Notes: a model not told the origin generated them from the letters alone. A stretch of DNA of 62,181 nt from Blastococcus sp. (GCA_025965715.1 JAOPWJ010000136.1:1-62181); one strand, 5' to 3'. Counted from the stretch's first letter, positions 34,362 through 42,734 are shown. Translations and numbers: made by a program.

Positions 34362-36674
34362 TCACGCTGGCGGGTCGGAGTCCTCCAGGTCGTTCAGCAG
34401 CCGCCACACCCGCTCGGGTGTGAGCGGCAGCCGGTTCGGCCACCGACCGACGGCTCGCGCAACGGCGGCAGCCACCGCCCCGCCGATGGGGTTGAGCTGC
34501 CCCTCCCCCGCACCCTTGGCGCCGTACGGGCCGATGCCGTCGCGGCGTTCGGCCAGCACCAGGTCGATCTTGCGCGGCATGTCGGTCACCCGAGGCACGC
34601 GGTAGTCGACCATGTTCGCGTTGGCCAGCTGCGGCCCGTCGTAGACGAGTTCCTCGTACAGCGCGCCGCCGAGACCCTGCGTCGCCGCGCCGAGATCCTG
34701 GCCCTCGACCGCCTGCGGGTTGATGGCGAACCCGATGTCGGCGACGGTCACGAGCTGATCCACCGTCACCACCCCCGTCTCGGGGTCCACCTCCACCGCA
34801 ACGCCGACCATGCCGGTCTCCCAGAACGGTGGCATCTCCTGGGTCACGCCCTCCCGGCGCAGGAGGCCGATCCCCGTGACCTCCCCGGCGGTGCCGCCGA
34901 ACCACTTACGGACAACCTCTCCGTAGGCCAGCTTGGCGCCCTCGGGTCCCTGGACTGCGCCCGGCAGGTCGATGACCTCGTCAGGAGTGCAGCTCCAGAT
35001 CTCGGCGGCCATGTCGCGGATCCTCGTTCGCGCGTCGGCGCACGCCCGCTGCAGCGCCAAACCGACCAGCGTGGACGTGCGACTGGCCCCGGTCGTGCGC
35101 TCGTAGGGCGTGACGGACGTGTCGGACTGGACGACGGAGACGACACCGAGGTCGACGCCCAGCTCCTCGGCCGCAACCTGCGACAGCAGCGATTGGCTGC
35201 CCTGCCCCATCTCGGTCGATCCGCTGAAGACGATGACGGAACCGTCGAACTGGATGCGTACCTGCGCGGTCGAGATGGGATACGCCCCGGCATCGGAGGC
35301 TGAGCAGCTGACCCCCATCCCGTAGTAGGGAGTGTCCTTGCGGTCGCGCTCGAGGGACGACGCTGCGATCTCCAGGTCTGCCAGCAGGTCCGCGTCGATC
35401 CCGCGCTTGCCCGGCAGGATGGCCTCGCCGTGCCGTACCAGGTTTCGCCGACGGATCTCCGCGCCGTCCAGCCCCAACTGCTCCGCGGCCTGGTCCAGAT
35501 TCGTCTCGGCGGCGAAGTTTCCCTGCGGGGCGCCGAAACCGCGGTAGGACGAGGCCGGCGCCGTGTTGGTGTAGAGCGACCGTCCACGAACACGAAGGTT
35601 CGGGACCCGGTACGGGCCGAAGGACCGGTTCACGCACTTGGCCAGCACCAGAGGGCTGTTGTCGGCGTAGGCCCCCGAGTCCATGACGATGTCGATCTCG
35701 CGCGCCAGGATGTGCCCCTCCGCGTCGAAGCTGCTCCGCACGTGGATGTCGGCGGTGTCCACCCGTGTCGTGTAGATGGCTTCTTCCACCGACAGCACGA
35801 GCTTGACCGGCCGGCCCACCATCCATGACGCGACCGACGCGAGGGGCTCGACCTTGGTGTAGGACTTCGAGCCATAGCCGCCGCCGATGTAGGGCGTGGA
35901 GACACGCACCCTGGACAGCGGCAGGTCGAAGATGCGCGCCAGGTCGTCGCGGACCATGTACGGGTGCTGGGCGCTGCTCACCACCGAGAGCGCGCCGTCG
36001 ACGTAGGACGCGACAGCGTTGTACGGCTCCATCCCGTAGGCGTAGAGCATCGGGTAGTGCACGGTGCTCTCCACGACCAGGTGCGCACCCGCCCTGGCGG
36101 CGTCCACGTCGCCCCACTCCAGGTCGACCTCGTGCGCGACGTTGGTGCGGGCGCCCTCCGCCTCCGGGAACTCCATGGTGTGCTTCTTGCCGGTGAGGCT
36201 CTTGAAGCTGTCGTCCCCGGTGGCGTCGTAGGCCTGCTCGTGCACCAGGGGAGCCCCCTCGGCGAGAGCGGCGGCTGCCGTCATGACCGAGGGCAGATCC
36301 TCGTACTCCACCCGCACCAGGCGCATCGCGTCAGACGCGGCGCCCAGCGTCTCCGCAAGGACGATCGCCACCGGCTCGCCGAAGTACCGGACCTTGTCCG
36401 GCGCCAGGATGAAGTGGTCGGCGATGATGTGGCCGAACCGCGGGAACAACGGCTCCAGGTCGGCGGCGGTGACCACCGCCACGACGTCGGGCGCGGCCAG
36501 CGCCTCCGTGGCATCGATCGACAGGATCCGCGCGTGCGCGCGGTCGGACCGGACCACCTTGGCATGCAGCATGCCGGGCATCGTCACGTCGACCGTGTAC
36601 TCCGCGGATCCGGTCACCTTCTCGACGAGATCCCGCCGGCGGACCGAGGTGCCGACGGTGCTGAACTCAGTCAC
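34362..36674 (-). CDS. Molybdenum hydroxylase large subunit, second system
   Basis: 770 aa, normal length. Landmarks: KVTGSAEYTVDVTMPGML, GEPVAIVLAET, the molybdopterin loop YIGGGYGSKSY, SSYRGFGAPQGNFAAE (RxFGxPQ as in xanthine dehydrogenase and nicotinate-type enzymes), GSTEMGQGSQSLLSQ and the catalytic-glutamate loop YGAKGAGEGQLNPIGGA near 735. GTG start at 36674 overlaps the small-subunit stop (GTGA). No AYRCSFR loop, so not CO dehydrogenase. Closer to the XdhA/HcrA-like branch than the short large subunit at 20049. Confidence 0.92.
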   Translation of the reverse strand: MTEFSTVGTSVRRRDLVEKVTGSAEYTVDVTMPGMLHAKVVRSDRAHARILSIDATEALAAPDVVAVVTAADLEPLFPRFGHIIADHFILAPDKVRYFGEPVAIVLAETLGAASDAMRLVRVEYEDLPSVMTAAAALAEGAPLVHEQAYDATGDDSFKSLTGKKHTMEFPEAEGARTNVAHEVDLEWGDVDAARAGAHLVVESTVHYPMLYAYGMEPYNAVASYVDGALSVVSSAQHPYMVRDDLARIFDLPLSRVRVSTPYIGGGYGSKSYTKVEPLASVASWMVGRPVKLVLSVEEAIYTTRVDTADIHVRSSFDAEGHILAREIDIVMDSGAYADNSPLVLAKCVNRSFGPYRVPNLRVRGRSLYTNTAPASSYRGFGAPQGNFAAETNLDQAAEQLGLDGAEIRRRNLVRHGEAILPGKRGIDADLLADLEIAASSLERDRKDTPYYGMGVSCSASDAGAYPISTAQVRIQFDGSVIVFSGSTEMGQGSQSLLSQVAAEELGVDLGVVSVVQSDTSVTPYERTTGASRTSTLVGLALQRACADARTRIRDMAAEIWSCTPDEVIDLPGAVQGPEGAKLAYGEVVRKWFGGTAGEVTGIGLLRREGVTQEMPPFWETGMVGVAVEVDPETGVVTVDQLVTVADIGFAINPQAVEGQDLGAATQGLGGALYEELVYDGPQLANANMVDYRVPRVTDMPRKIDLVLAERRDGIGPYGAKGAGEGQLNPIGGAVAAAVARAVGRWPNRLPLTPERVWRLLNDLEDSDPPA

Positions 36675-37165
36675 TTCGCCTCCGCACGTTGCTGCCTCGC
36701 GACGGACTCCACAGCCTCCACGATCGGCCGGTAGCCGGTGCAGCGGCAGATGTTGCCCTCGAGATGTTCGACGATCTCTTCGCGCTCGGCACCGGGGTTG
36801 GCGTCGAGCAGGCCCTTGGCCATCATGAGGAAGCCGGGCGTACAGAACCCGCACTGCAGCGCGTGGCAGTCGACGAATGCCTCCTGCAGCGGGTGCAACT
36901 TCCCACCGGAGGAGAGGCTCTCCACCGTGGTCACCGAACGACCGTCCGCGTCGACCGTGAGGTAGGTGCAGGAGCTCACCGGCCGCCCGTCGACCAGCAC
37001 GGTGCACACCCCGCACACCTGGAGCTCGCAGCTCACCTTCGTGCCGGTCAGTGCGAGGTCACTCCGGAGGAAGTCGATCAACAGCGAGCGCGACTCCACG
37101 GTGCGCTCGACCGTGGTCCCGTTCACCTCGACACTGATCGCGAACTCGGTCCTCGGCTCTGCCAT
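36671..37165 (-). CDS. Molybdenum hydroxylase small [2Fe-2S] subunit, second system
   Basis: 164 aa. Cluster 1 ligands in CELQVCGVCTVLVDG, cluster 2 in CGFC (110-113) and CRC (in GNICRCTGYRP). The first cluster loop reads C-ELQV-C instead of the common C-xxGx-C, a modest variation. Lies between the medium-subunit gene (4 bp upstream) and the large-subunit gene (4-bp overlap). Confidence 0.93.
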   Translation of the reverse strand: MAEPRTEFAISVEVNGTTVERTVESRSLLIDFLRSDLALTGTKVSCELQVCGVCTVLVDGRPVSSCTYLTVDADGRSVTTVESLSSGGKLHPLQEAFVDCHALQCGFCTPGFLMMAKGLLDANPGAEREEIVEHLEGNICRCTGYRPIVEAVESVARQQRAEAK

Positions 37166-37169
37166 GGGT

Positions 37170-37973
37170 TCAGCTCCCCCTGCTCATGAGTGCGTCGACC
37201 GCGCGACGGACGTACACGCCGGTCACGTGCCGCTTGTACCTCTCGGACCCGGTGAGGTCCGGAGTCGGGTCAACTTCGCTCGCGATCGTGTCAGCGTCGA
37301 TCTCGTCAGGCGCGGCGAAGGTCCAGACCGCGGGAACCTCTCCCACCGCACCGACGACGACACGGCATGCGCCGGTCTCCGGCTCGTGCGCGATGGCGAC
37401 GCCGAGCGTCGGCCGCTCCATGATCTGGTACTTCACGTACTCCGCTCGGACCTCGGGGCCCCCGAGCGGGATGCGGACATCGACGAGCAACTCGTCGGGC
37501 TCCTTGGCGGAGTAGTACGGGCCGGCGATGAACTCCTCCACCGACAGCGCACGCCGTCCACCCGGCGAGACCAGGGTGGCGACCGCCTGGAACGCGATCA
37601 GAGCGGTGCCGACGTCCGACTTGGGTTCGGCGAAGCAGAGGTTGCCGCCGATGGAGCCCTGGTTACGAACCCGGGCGTTGCCCACCGCCCGCTCCACCGC
37701 GGCCAGCATCGGCACGTGCTCGCGGACCAGCGGGTGCTCGGCGACGCGATCATGGCGCTCGGTGGCGCCGATGACGAGATCGTTGCCGTCGAGCCGGATG
37801 CCGGCCAGCTCAGGCAACCGCTTGACGTCGACCAGCACGTCCGGGCGATGCAGGCCGGCACCCATCGCGAGCAGCAATTCGGTGCCACCGCAGTACGGGA
37901 CCTGGTCCTCACCGATGGCATCCAGCGCCTCGTCGAGGGTTTTCGGACGGGCCAGGCGGAAGGGAGGCAGCAT
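37170..37973 (-). CDS. Molybdenum hydroxylase medium FAD subunit, second system
   Basis: 267 aa. CGGTELLLAMGAGLHRPD is the FAD pyrophosphate loop; NARVRNQGSIGGNLCFAEPK (here 20 residues at about 98-117) is the second FAD motif. Shares one base with the coxG-like stop/start junction at 37973. Gene order is coxG-medium-small-large, unlike small-medium-large at 18662. Confidence 0.92.
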   Translation of the reverse strand: MLPPFRLARPKTLDEALDAIGEDQVPYCGGTELLLAMGAGLHRPDVLVDVKRLPELAGIRLDGNDLVIGATERHDRVAEHPLVREHVPMLAAVERAVGNARVRNQGSIGGNLCFAEPKSDVGTALIAFQAVATLVSPGGRRALSVEEFIAGPYYSAKEPDELLVDVRIPLGGPEVRAEYVKYQIMERPTLGVAIAHEPETGACRVVVGAVGEVPAVWTFAAPDEIDADTIASEVDPTPDLTGSERYKRHVTGVYVRRAVDALMSRGS

Positions 37974-38455
37974 CAGACTGCCTTCCCGAGGGCCGACTCG
38001 GCGGCGGCGAAGAACTCGGCCATGATCTTGTCGGCCTTCTTGTTGATCGTGCCACTTCCCATGCTGGCGGCCCGGCCCGTCACCTCGTAGGCGCCGGAGA
38101 ACCGGGCAAGCGAACCGTCGGGATCCCGCGGCTCGATCTCCATCGTGGCCTCGATGACCAGGCGGGACCCGACCTGTCGGTCCTCGCCCGAGGCCTTGAA
38201 GGTGATGGAGCTGCCCGGGACCAGATCCGTGACGACGATGTCGAGGTCTGCCCGAAGCTTGAACGGACCGAGCCGGTCCATCAGCACGGCGGAGTAACGA
38301 CCGAGGGGCTCGATCTCCGACGCGTCCTCGACGACGCTCACCCAGCTAACGAGGAGCGGCACATCAGTGAGGCTCGTCCACGCCTGTTCGGGCGAGGACG
38401 GCAAGATCAGTTCCCGGCGGAACTCGCTGCGAGGCACGGGATCTCCCATCTCCAA
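37973..38455 (-). CDS. CoxG-like SRPBCC protein
   Basis: 160 aa of the CoxG/START-like fold: FRRELILPSSPEQAWTSLTD at the N-terminus, SAVLMDRLGPFKLRADLDI mid-way and GSGTINKKADKIMAEFF at the C-terminus, all typical of CoxG beside CO-dehydrogenase-type Mo enzymes. CoxG is thought to recruit the enzyme to the membrane or help maturation. First gene of the four-gene Mo hydroxylase operon. The start ATG at 38455 could equally be the ATG two codons later. Confidence 0.85.
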   Translation of the reverse strand: MEMGDPVPRSEFRRELILPSSPEQAWTSLTDVPLLVSWVSVVEDASEIEPLGRYSAVLMDRLGPFKLRADLDIVVTDLVPGSSITFKASGEDRQVGSRLVIEATMEIEPRDPDGSLARFSGAYEVTGRAASMGSGTINKKADKIMAEFFAAAESALGKAV

Positions 38456-38485
38456 GGCGACCCAGGGCCGCTCGTCGCGTTACCT

Positions 38486-38500
38486 GGATACTTGATACGG
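38486..38500. promoter_or_regulatory. GntR-type operator copy i (7/8 match)
   Basis: TGGATACTTGATACG, 31 bp upstream of the coxG-like start. Its core GGATACTTGATAC is identical to copy b (8915-8927), 29.6 kb away. Confidence 0.65.
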
Positions 38501-38595
38501 ACACCCTATTCGGCTGACGACTGGACGGGCAAGTACGCCGTCCGGCCGTCGGCCGTTGAGCGCGCCACATCTGGCCGGATGGCCGAGCTGGTTGG

Positions 38596-39312
38596 TCATC
38601 CAGCCATGTCTCTCGAGGAGGGCCCGACCGTGGCGAGAACCTCTCCGAGGAGCCGGGACGTATGCGGGCCCACACCGTCGGCCGACGCCCTGGCGAGATC
38701 GCCGAGCGTATCGACGTCCCGACGAAGCGACGTGCCTCGGCGCAGTTGCAGGGGGGTCGACCCGCCGAGGCGGTGCGCCTCCGAGGAGGCCGGTCCATAC
38801 GCCGGCACGTAGGGCGCACCCGGGAGCGCCGCGAGCAGGGTCGTTCCTCCACCGGAGGCGTCCGCGACGAAGGACCGGGGGTGCCGCCCAGCGCGGGCCA
38901 GCGCCTCGGAGAGGTCGGCCGACCGCAACGCAGGTACGTCCGCCATGAGACTGGCGAAGCCCGACCCCGGCGACACCGCACGGACGTGTGAGCACTCTGC
39001 AGCGAGGACCTCGTTGAGGCCGCCGTCCTCCGGGTCGCGCACCACCTGACAACCGAGCCGGTCGAACGCCTGAGCAGCGATGTCGTCGGCGCAGACGACA
39101 CGCACGGCGGAGACGGCCGGGCATCCCAGCACGGCTTCCGCCGTGTCCAGGGCCATGGCCAAGGCCAGCGACCCGCGCAGATCGGGAGGCAGGAGGACCC
39201 GGGACTTCGCCCGCTGCAACCTCTTGAGCGGCAGCGTCAGGACCCAGGTCCCCGACCAGGCTGCCGTCGATACCTGTCCAGCGGTCACCCCGTCGACGTC
39301 CTCAGAGCTCAC
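38596..39312 (-). CDS. fbiD: CofC/FbiD-like guanylyltransferase of coenzyme F420 synthesis
   Basis: 238 aa. Motifs in order: LTLPLKRLQRAKSR (CofC VKPLxxAKSRL), GGLNEVLAAECSHV, SLMADVPALRSADLSEAL (metal Asp), DASGGGTTLLAALPG, YGPASSEAHRLGGS and SLRRDVDTLGDL. This order is that of CofC/FbiD, which couples GTP to phosphoenolpyruvate or 2-phospholactate at the first committed step of F420 synthesis. MobA-like Mo-cofactor nucleotidyltransferases lack the LxPLKxLxxAKSR opening. GTG start at 39312 overlaps the aspartase gene by 11 bp. Other fbi genes are not in the window, so this may be a second, pathway-linked copy. Confidence 0.85.
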   Translation of the reverse strand: MSSEDVDGVTAGQVSTAAWSGTWVLTLPLKRLQRAKSRVLLPPDLRGSLALAMALDTAEAVLGCPAVSAVRVVCADDIAAQAFDRLGCQVVRDPEDGGLNEVLAAECSHVRAVSPGSGFASLMADVPALRSADLSEALARAGRHPRSFVADASGGGTTLLAALPGAPYVPAYGPASSEAHRLGGSTPLQLRRGTSLRRDVDTLGDLARASADGVGPHTSRLLGEVLATVGPSSRDMAG

Positions 39313-40750
39313 GTCGGGACGGCATGGTTCCGGGCGTGGAACTGATCGCAGCGACCGGCGGCGCCACCATCCCCTCGGGCCGAAGCAAGCGGTCGAGCAC
39401 GGCCGCTTCCACCAGTCCCCACTCGGTCACGACGTCGTACACGCTTCGGCCGGTGGCGAGCGCCTCGTCCGCGACACGAGCGGCGGCGGCATAGCCGATG
39501 AGGGGGTTCAGCGCGGTCACCAGGCCGATGGACCGTTCGACCGAGGATCGGAGCACCTCGGTGTTCGCGGTGATCCCGCGGACGCAGCGGCGCGCGAGCA
39601 CCTCGCAGGCGGCACGGAGGTGGGTGAGCCCTTCGAAAAGGCTGTGCACGATCAGCGGCTCGAACGCGTTGAGCTGCAGCTGCCCGCCCTCGGCCGCGAG
39701 AGTGATGGCGACGTCGTTGCCGATGACCTCGAAGGCCACCTGGTTGACCACCTCCGGGATCACCGGATTGACCTTGCCCGGCATGATGCTGGAGCCGGCC
39801 TGCACGGGCGGGAGATTGATCTCGTTGAAACCCGCGCGGGGGCCGGAGGAGAGCAGCCGCAGATCGTTGCACACCTTCGACAACTTCACCGCGATCCGCT
39901 TGAGCACCCCCGAGAGCTGGACGAATGCGCCGACGTCCTGGGTCGCCTCGACGAGGTTCACGGCTGGGACCACAGGGATCCCGGTGATCTCGGCCAGACG
40001 GCGGCACACCAGCGCCGAGTAGCCGGCCGGTGCGTTCAAGCCCGTGCCGATCGCGGTGCCCCCCAGATTGACCTCGAGGATCAGCGCCTCGGCCTCTGCG
40101 AGCCGCTCCCGGTCCTCCTCCAGCATGACGCTGTACGTGCCGAACTCCTGTCCCAGCGTCATCGGAACGGCGTCCTGGAGCTGCGTCCGGCCCATCTTCA
40201 CGATGTCGGCGAATTCGAGGCTCTTCGCGGCGAAGGCCTGCCCGAGCACCTCCATCGCCTCGAGCAGCCGCTCGATGGCGAACCGGAGCGCAAGCTTGGC
40301 GGCGGTCGGGTAGACGTCGTTGGTGCTCTGCCCCTTGTTGACATGGTCCAGCGGATGCACCACGGCGTAGTCGCCCCGCGGACGGCCCAGGTGTTCCAGT
40401 GCCCGGTTGGCGATGACCTCGTTCGCGTTCATGTTGGTGGAGGTGCCGGCCCCACCCTGGAACACGTCCACGATGAACTCGCGGTGGAACTTGCCCGACC
40501 GAATCTCTTCACAGGCCAAGGTGATGGCGCCAGCCGTGGCTTCGTCGAGAAGACCCAGCTCGAGGTTCGCCTGAGCCGCCGCCTGCTTGACGCAGGCGAG
40601 GGCGACGATCAGATCGGGATACGTCGAGATGGGGGTGCCACTGATGGGAAAGTTCTCGGCGGCGCGAAGGGTGTGCACCCCGTAGTAGGCGGACACCGGA
40701 ACATGCCGGTCGCCGAGGAGATCGTGCTCGAGTCGTTGCCCAGGGACCAT
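39302..40750 (-). CDS. aspA: Aspartate ammonia-lyase
   Basis: 482 aa, aspartase/fumarase superfamily. Opens HDLLGDRHVPVSAYYGVHTL (as AspA), with QGGAGTSTNMNANEVIANR, VNKGQSTNDVYPTA, and the superfamily signature GSSIMPGKVNPVIPE at about 325. Converts aspartate to fumarate and ammonia. ATG at 40750 is used: an upstream ATG at 40777 would put promoter and operator inside the gene. It may finish the pathway (aspartate or an aspartate-like product to fumarate) or act on a related amino acid. Lies 73 bp after gntR and overlaps fbiD. Confidence 0.88.
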   Translation of the reverse strand: MVPGQRLEHDLLGDRHVPVSAYYGVHTLRAAENFPISGTPISTYPDLIVALACVKQAAAQANLELGLLDEATAGAITLACEEIRSGKFHREFIVDVFQGGAGTSTNMNANEVIANRALEHLGRPRGDYAVVHPLDHVNKGQSTNDVYPTAAKLALRFAIERLLEAMEVLGQAFAAKSLEFADIVKMGRTQLQDAVPMTLGQEFGTYSVMLEEDRERLAEAEALILEVNLGGTAIGTGLNAPAGYSALVCRRLAEITGIPVVPAVNLVEATQDVGAFVQLSGVLKRIAVKLSKVCNDLRLLSSGPRAGFNEINLPPVQAGSSIMPGKVNPVIPEVVNQVAFEVIGNDVAITLAAEGGQLQLNAFEPLIVHSLFEGLTHLRAACEVLARRCVRGITANTEVLRSSVERSIGLVTALNPLIGYAAAARVADEALATGRSVYDVVTEWGLVEAAVLDRLLRPEGMVAPPVAAISSTPGTMPSRREL

Positions 40751-40754
40751 GGCC

Positions 40755-40785
40755 CGGATAATATATCCATTAACCATGTCGTCAA
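40755..40785 (-). promoter_or_regulatory. aspA promoter with GntR-type operator copy j; probable leaderless start
   Basis: Minus strand: -35 TTGACG (40780-40785), 16-bp spacer, -10 TATTAT (40758-40763). The palindrome TGGATATATTATCCG (40755-40769, 7/8) covers the -10. The expected start point falls at 40750-40751, the A of the aspA ATG, so the mRNA would have no leader. Confidence 0.65.
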
Positions 40786-40823
40786 CGACTTCCGCTCCGG
40801 CGTCCGCCCCGCGTGCCGTGCCG

Positions 40824-41519
40824 TCAGGCAGGCAGCTCGTCCGCGTCCGGAACCAGGTGCTGGAGCTTGTCGCTGACCCGGCGCAGATGGTTTTCGAGCC
40901 ATGCCCGACCACCGGGAGCGTCCCTCTTCCGGACGAAACCGAGGAGCCCGAAGTGCCCGGTGGCGCCCTCGTCCACGCGCTGGAGGAGCAGGTAGCGACC
41001 CACGGAGTCCCGAAGCTGTTCGACGAGCGCTTCCGCGCGCGGCCTGCCCGCCACCGCATAGAGCTCGTGATAGAACGTCCGGCGCGCAGTGAAACGCTCG
41101 GCCAGTTCCTCGGTGCCCTCCAGCCGGGCAGCCAGAACGTCGAGCCGTTCCAGGTCAGCGTCCGTGAGGCGCGCGATCGCCCGCTCGAGCAGGTAGGCCT
41201 CCAGCAGGATCCGCATCTCGTAGAGCTCGGCGATCTCCTCCCGGCGGAGCGCAGCGACGATCGCGCCGCGATGGGGACGGATGTCGAGGAGCCCTTCGGC
41301 CTCCAGCGGTCGGAGGCTGGCGCGGACCGGCATCCGGCTCACGCCCAGCGCGGCGGCGATCTCGTCCTGGGGCAACCGCTCCCCCGGACGGAAGACCCCG
41401 CGCAGGATGGCTTGGCGAATGAACGACTCGGTCATTCCCTCCACGGTGTGGAACGACCCGCGGATGTCCCTGGCGACCTCTTGGAGCTCGTCCAGCCGCT
41501 CCTGTTTGGCCTTCGGCAT
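40824..41519 (-). CDS. GntR-family transcriptional regulator, FadR/FCD subfamily
   Basis: 231 aa. Winged helix at about 20-85: IRQAILRGVFRPGERLPQDE, LGVSRMPVRASLRPLEAEGL, PHRGAIVAALR. FCD ligand domain follows (LYEMRILLEAYLLERAIARL, then RRTFYHELYAVAGRPRAEAL and HLRRVSDKL), whose Asp/His residues bind a metal and a carboxylate effector. Start ATG at 41519. A perfect palindrome lies 28 bp upstream, pointing to autoregulation. First gene of gntR-aspA-fbiD. Proposed local regulator of the whole accessory region, since it is the only transcription factor found there. Confidence 0.9.
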   Translation of the reverse strand: MPKAKQERLDELQEVARDIRGSFHTVEGMTESFIRQAILRGVFRPGERLPQDEIAAALGVSRMPVRASLRPLEAEGLLDIRPHRGAIVAALRREEIAELYEMRILLEAYLLERAIARLTDADLERLDVLAARLEGTEELAERFTARRTFYHELYAVAGRPRAEALVEQLRDSVGRYLLLQRVDEGATGHFGLLGFVRKRDAPGGRAWLENHLRRVSDKLQHLVPDADELPA

Positions 41520-41546
41520 TCTTTGTCCTCGTCGTTCGTCGGCGTC

Positions 41547-41561
41547 TGTATCCAGTATGCA
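41547..41561. promoter_or_regulatory. GntR-type operator copy k (8/8 match), before gntR
   Basis: TGTATCCAGTATGCA, the most symmetric copy (only positions 3, 6, 10, 13 and the centre break symmetry). 28 bp upstream of the gntR start. It is the last copy seen; none occurs in the housekeeping half. Confidence 0.75.
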
Positions 41562-41801
41562 GGTTGTGGGGGGTCCAACAGGGGCCGTGAACGCCGGCTC
41601 CTCGAAATGGGTAAGCCGCCCAGTTCCCCGTCGCCGGATAACGACGTCGTCCCAGCAGACCCGACGGCACCGGACGGGGGGCGACGACTGTCACGCGGGG
41701 CCGCGAGCCGTTGCCACGGCGACCCGGGGTGCTGCGGGCCGCACCGCGCAGAAATCCCCGGACACTTCTCGACCGGCGATCAGCTCTTTCCGCCCACGGT
41801 T

Positions 41802-42734
41802 TCAGATCAGGCTGTCGACGATGATCGCGACCGACAACAGCGCCAGGTACGAGATCGAGACGTGGAACAGCTGCATGGGCTTCATGTCGGCGTCCCGCCG
41901 GATGCGGTGCAGCAGCCGGTGCGCCTCGACCACGAACCACAGGCCCAAGCCCGCCGCGGCCGCCGTGTAGATCCAGCCGATCCCGTAGTCGGCGCCCACC
42001 GGCCAGAGGCTCAGGGACACCGCGACGGTCAGCCACGTCCAGGCGACGGTCTGCCGTCCCACCGACCGGGGGCTCGCGACGACCGGGAGCATCGGGACGT
42101 CGGCCCGCGCGTAGTCGTCGCGGAAGCGCATGGCCAGCGCCCAGAAGTGCGGGAGCTGCCAGCAGAACACGACGCCGAAGAAGACGATCGCCGGCCAGTC
42201 CAGCGAACCGGTGACGGCGGCCCAGCCGATGAGCACCGGCGCCGCGCCGGGCACGCCACCGAACAGGGTGCTGTGCCGGGTGTGCCGCTTGAGCACCACG
42301 GTGTAGAGGACCGCGTAGTAGAAGATCGCGCCGGCGGCGAGCGCCGCGGCGAGGGCGGTCGTGGTGACGGCGAGCACGACGATCGAGACGACGGTCAGGA
42401 CGCTCCCGAAGACCAGCGCGCCCCGGGGGCTCACCTGCCCCGTGACCAGCGGCCGCCGCTGGGTGCGGTGCATCAGCTTGTCGATGTCGCGGTCGTAGTA
42501 ACAGTTGAAGACGTTGGCCGCGCCCGCGGCGAGCGTGCCGCCGACCAGCGTCGACAGCAGCAGGCTCCAAGTGGGCCATCCGCGCGCGGCCAGCATCATC
42601 GCCGGCACAGTCGTCACCAGCAGCAGTTCGATGATCCGCGGCTTGGTCAGAGCGAGGTACGCGCCGACTCGGGCGCGCACCGCCGAGGGCAGCCGGCGGG
42701 CAGGGGCGGCGGCGCGCTCGGACAACGCGGTCAC
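41802..42734 (-). CDS. ctaB: Protoheme IX farnesyltransferase (heme O synthase)
   Basis: 310 aa UbiA-type prenyltransferase with about nine membrane segments. Diphosphate-binding motifs NVFNCYYDRDIDKLMHRT (NxxxDxxxD) and the second loop FRDDYARADVPML. Transfers farnesyl diphosphate to heme B for cytochrome oxidase. GTG at 42734 was chosen (GAAGG about 9 bp upstream); the frame open further upstream covers the intergenic region and part of tkt. Divergent from tkt across 262 bp, the classic actinobacterial ctaB-tkt arrangement. The 240 bp between its stop and the gntR operator hold nothing recognisable. Confidence 0.93.
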   Translation of the reverse strand: MTALSERAAAPARRLPSAVRARVGAYLALTKPRIIELLLVTTVPAMMLAARGWPTWSLLLSTLVGGTLAAGAANVFNCYYDRDIDKLMHRTQRRPLVTGQVSPRGALVFGSVLTVVSIVVLAVTTTALAAALAAGAIFYYAVLYTVVLKRHTRHSTLFGGVPGAAPVLIGWAAVTGSLDWPAIVFFGVVFCWQLPHFWALAMRFRDDYARADVPMLPVVASPRSVGRQTVAWTWLTVAVSLSLWPVGADYGIGWIYTAAAAGLGLWFVVEAHRLLHRIRRDADMKPMQLFHVSISYLALLSVAIIVDSLI

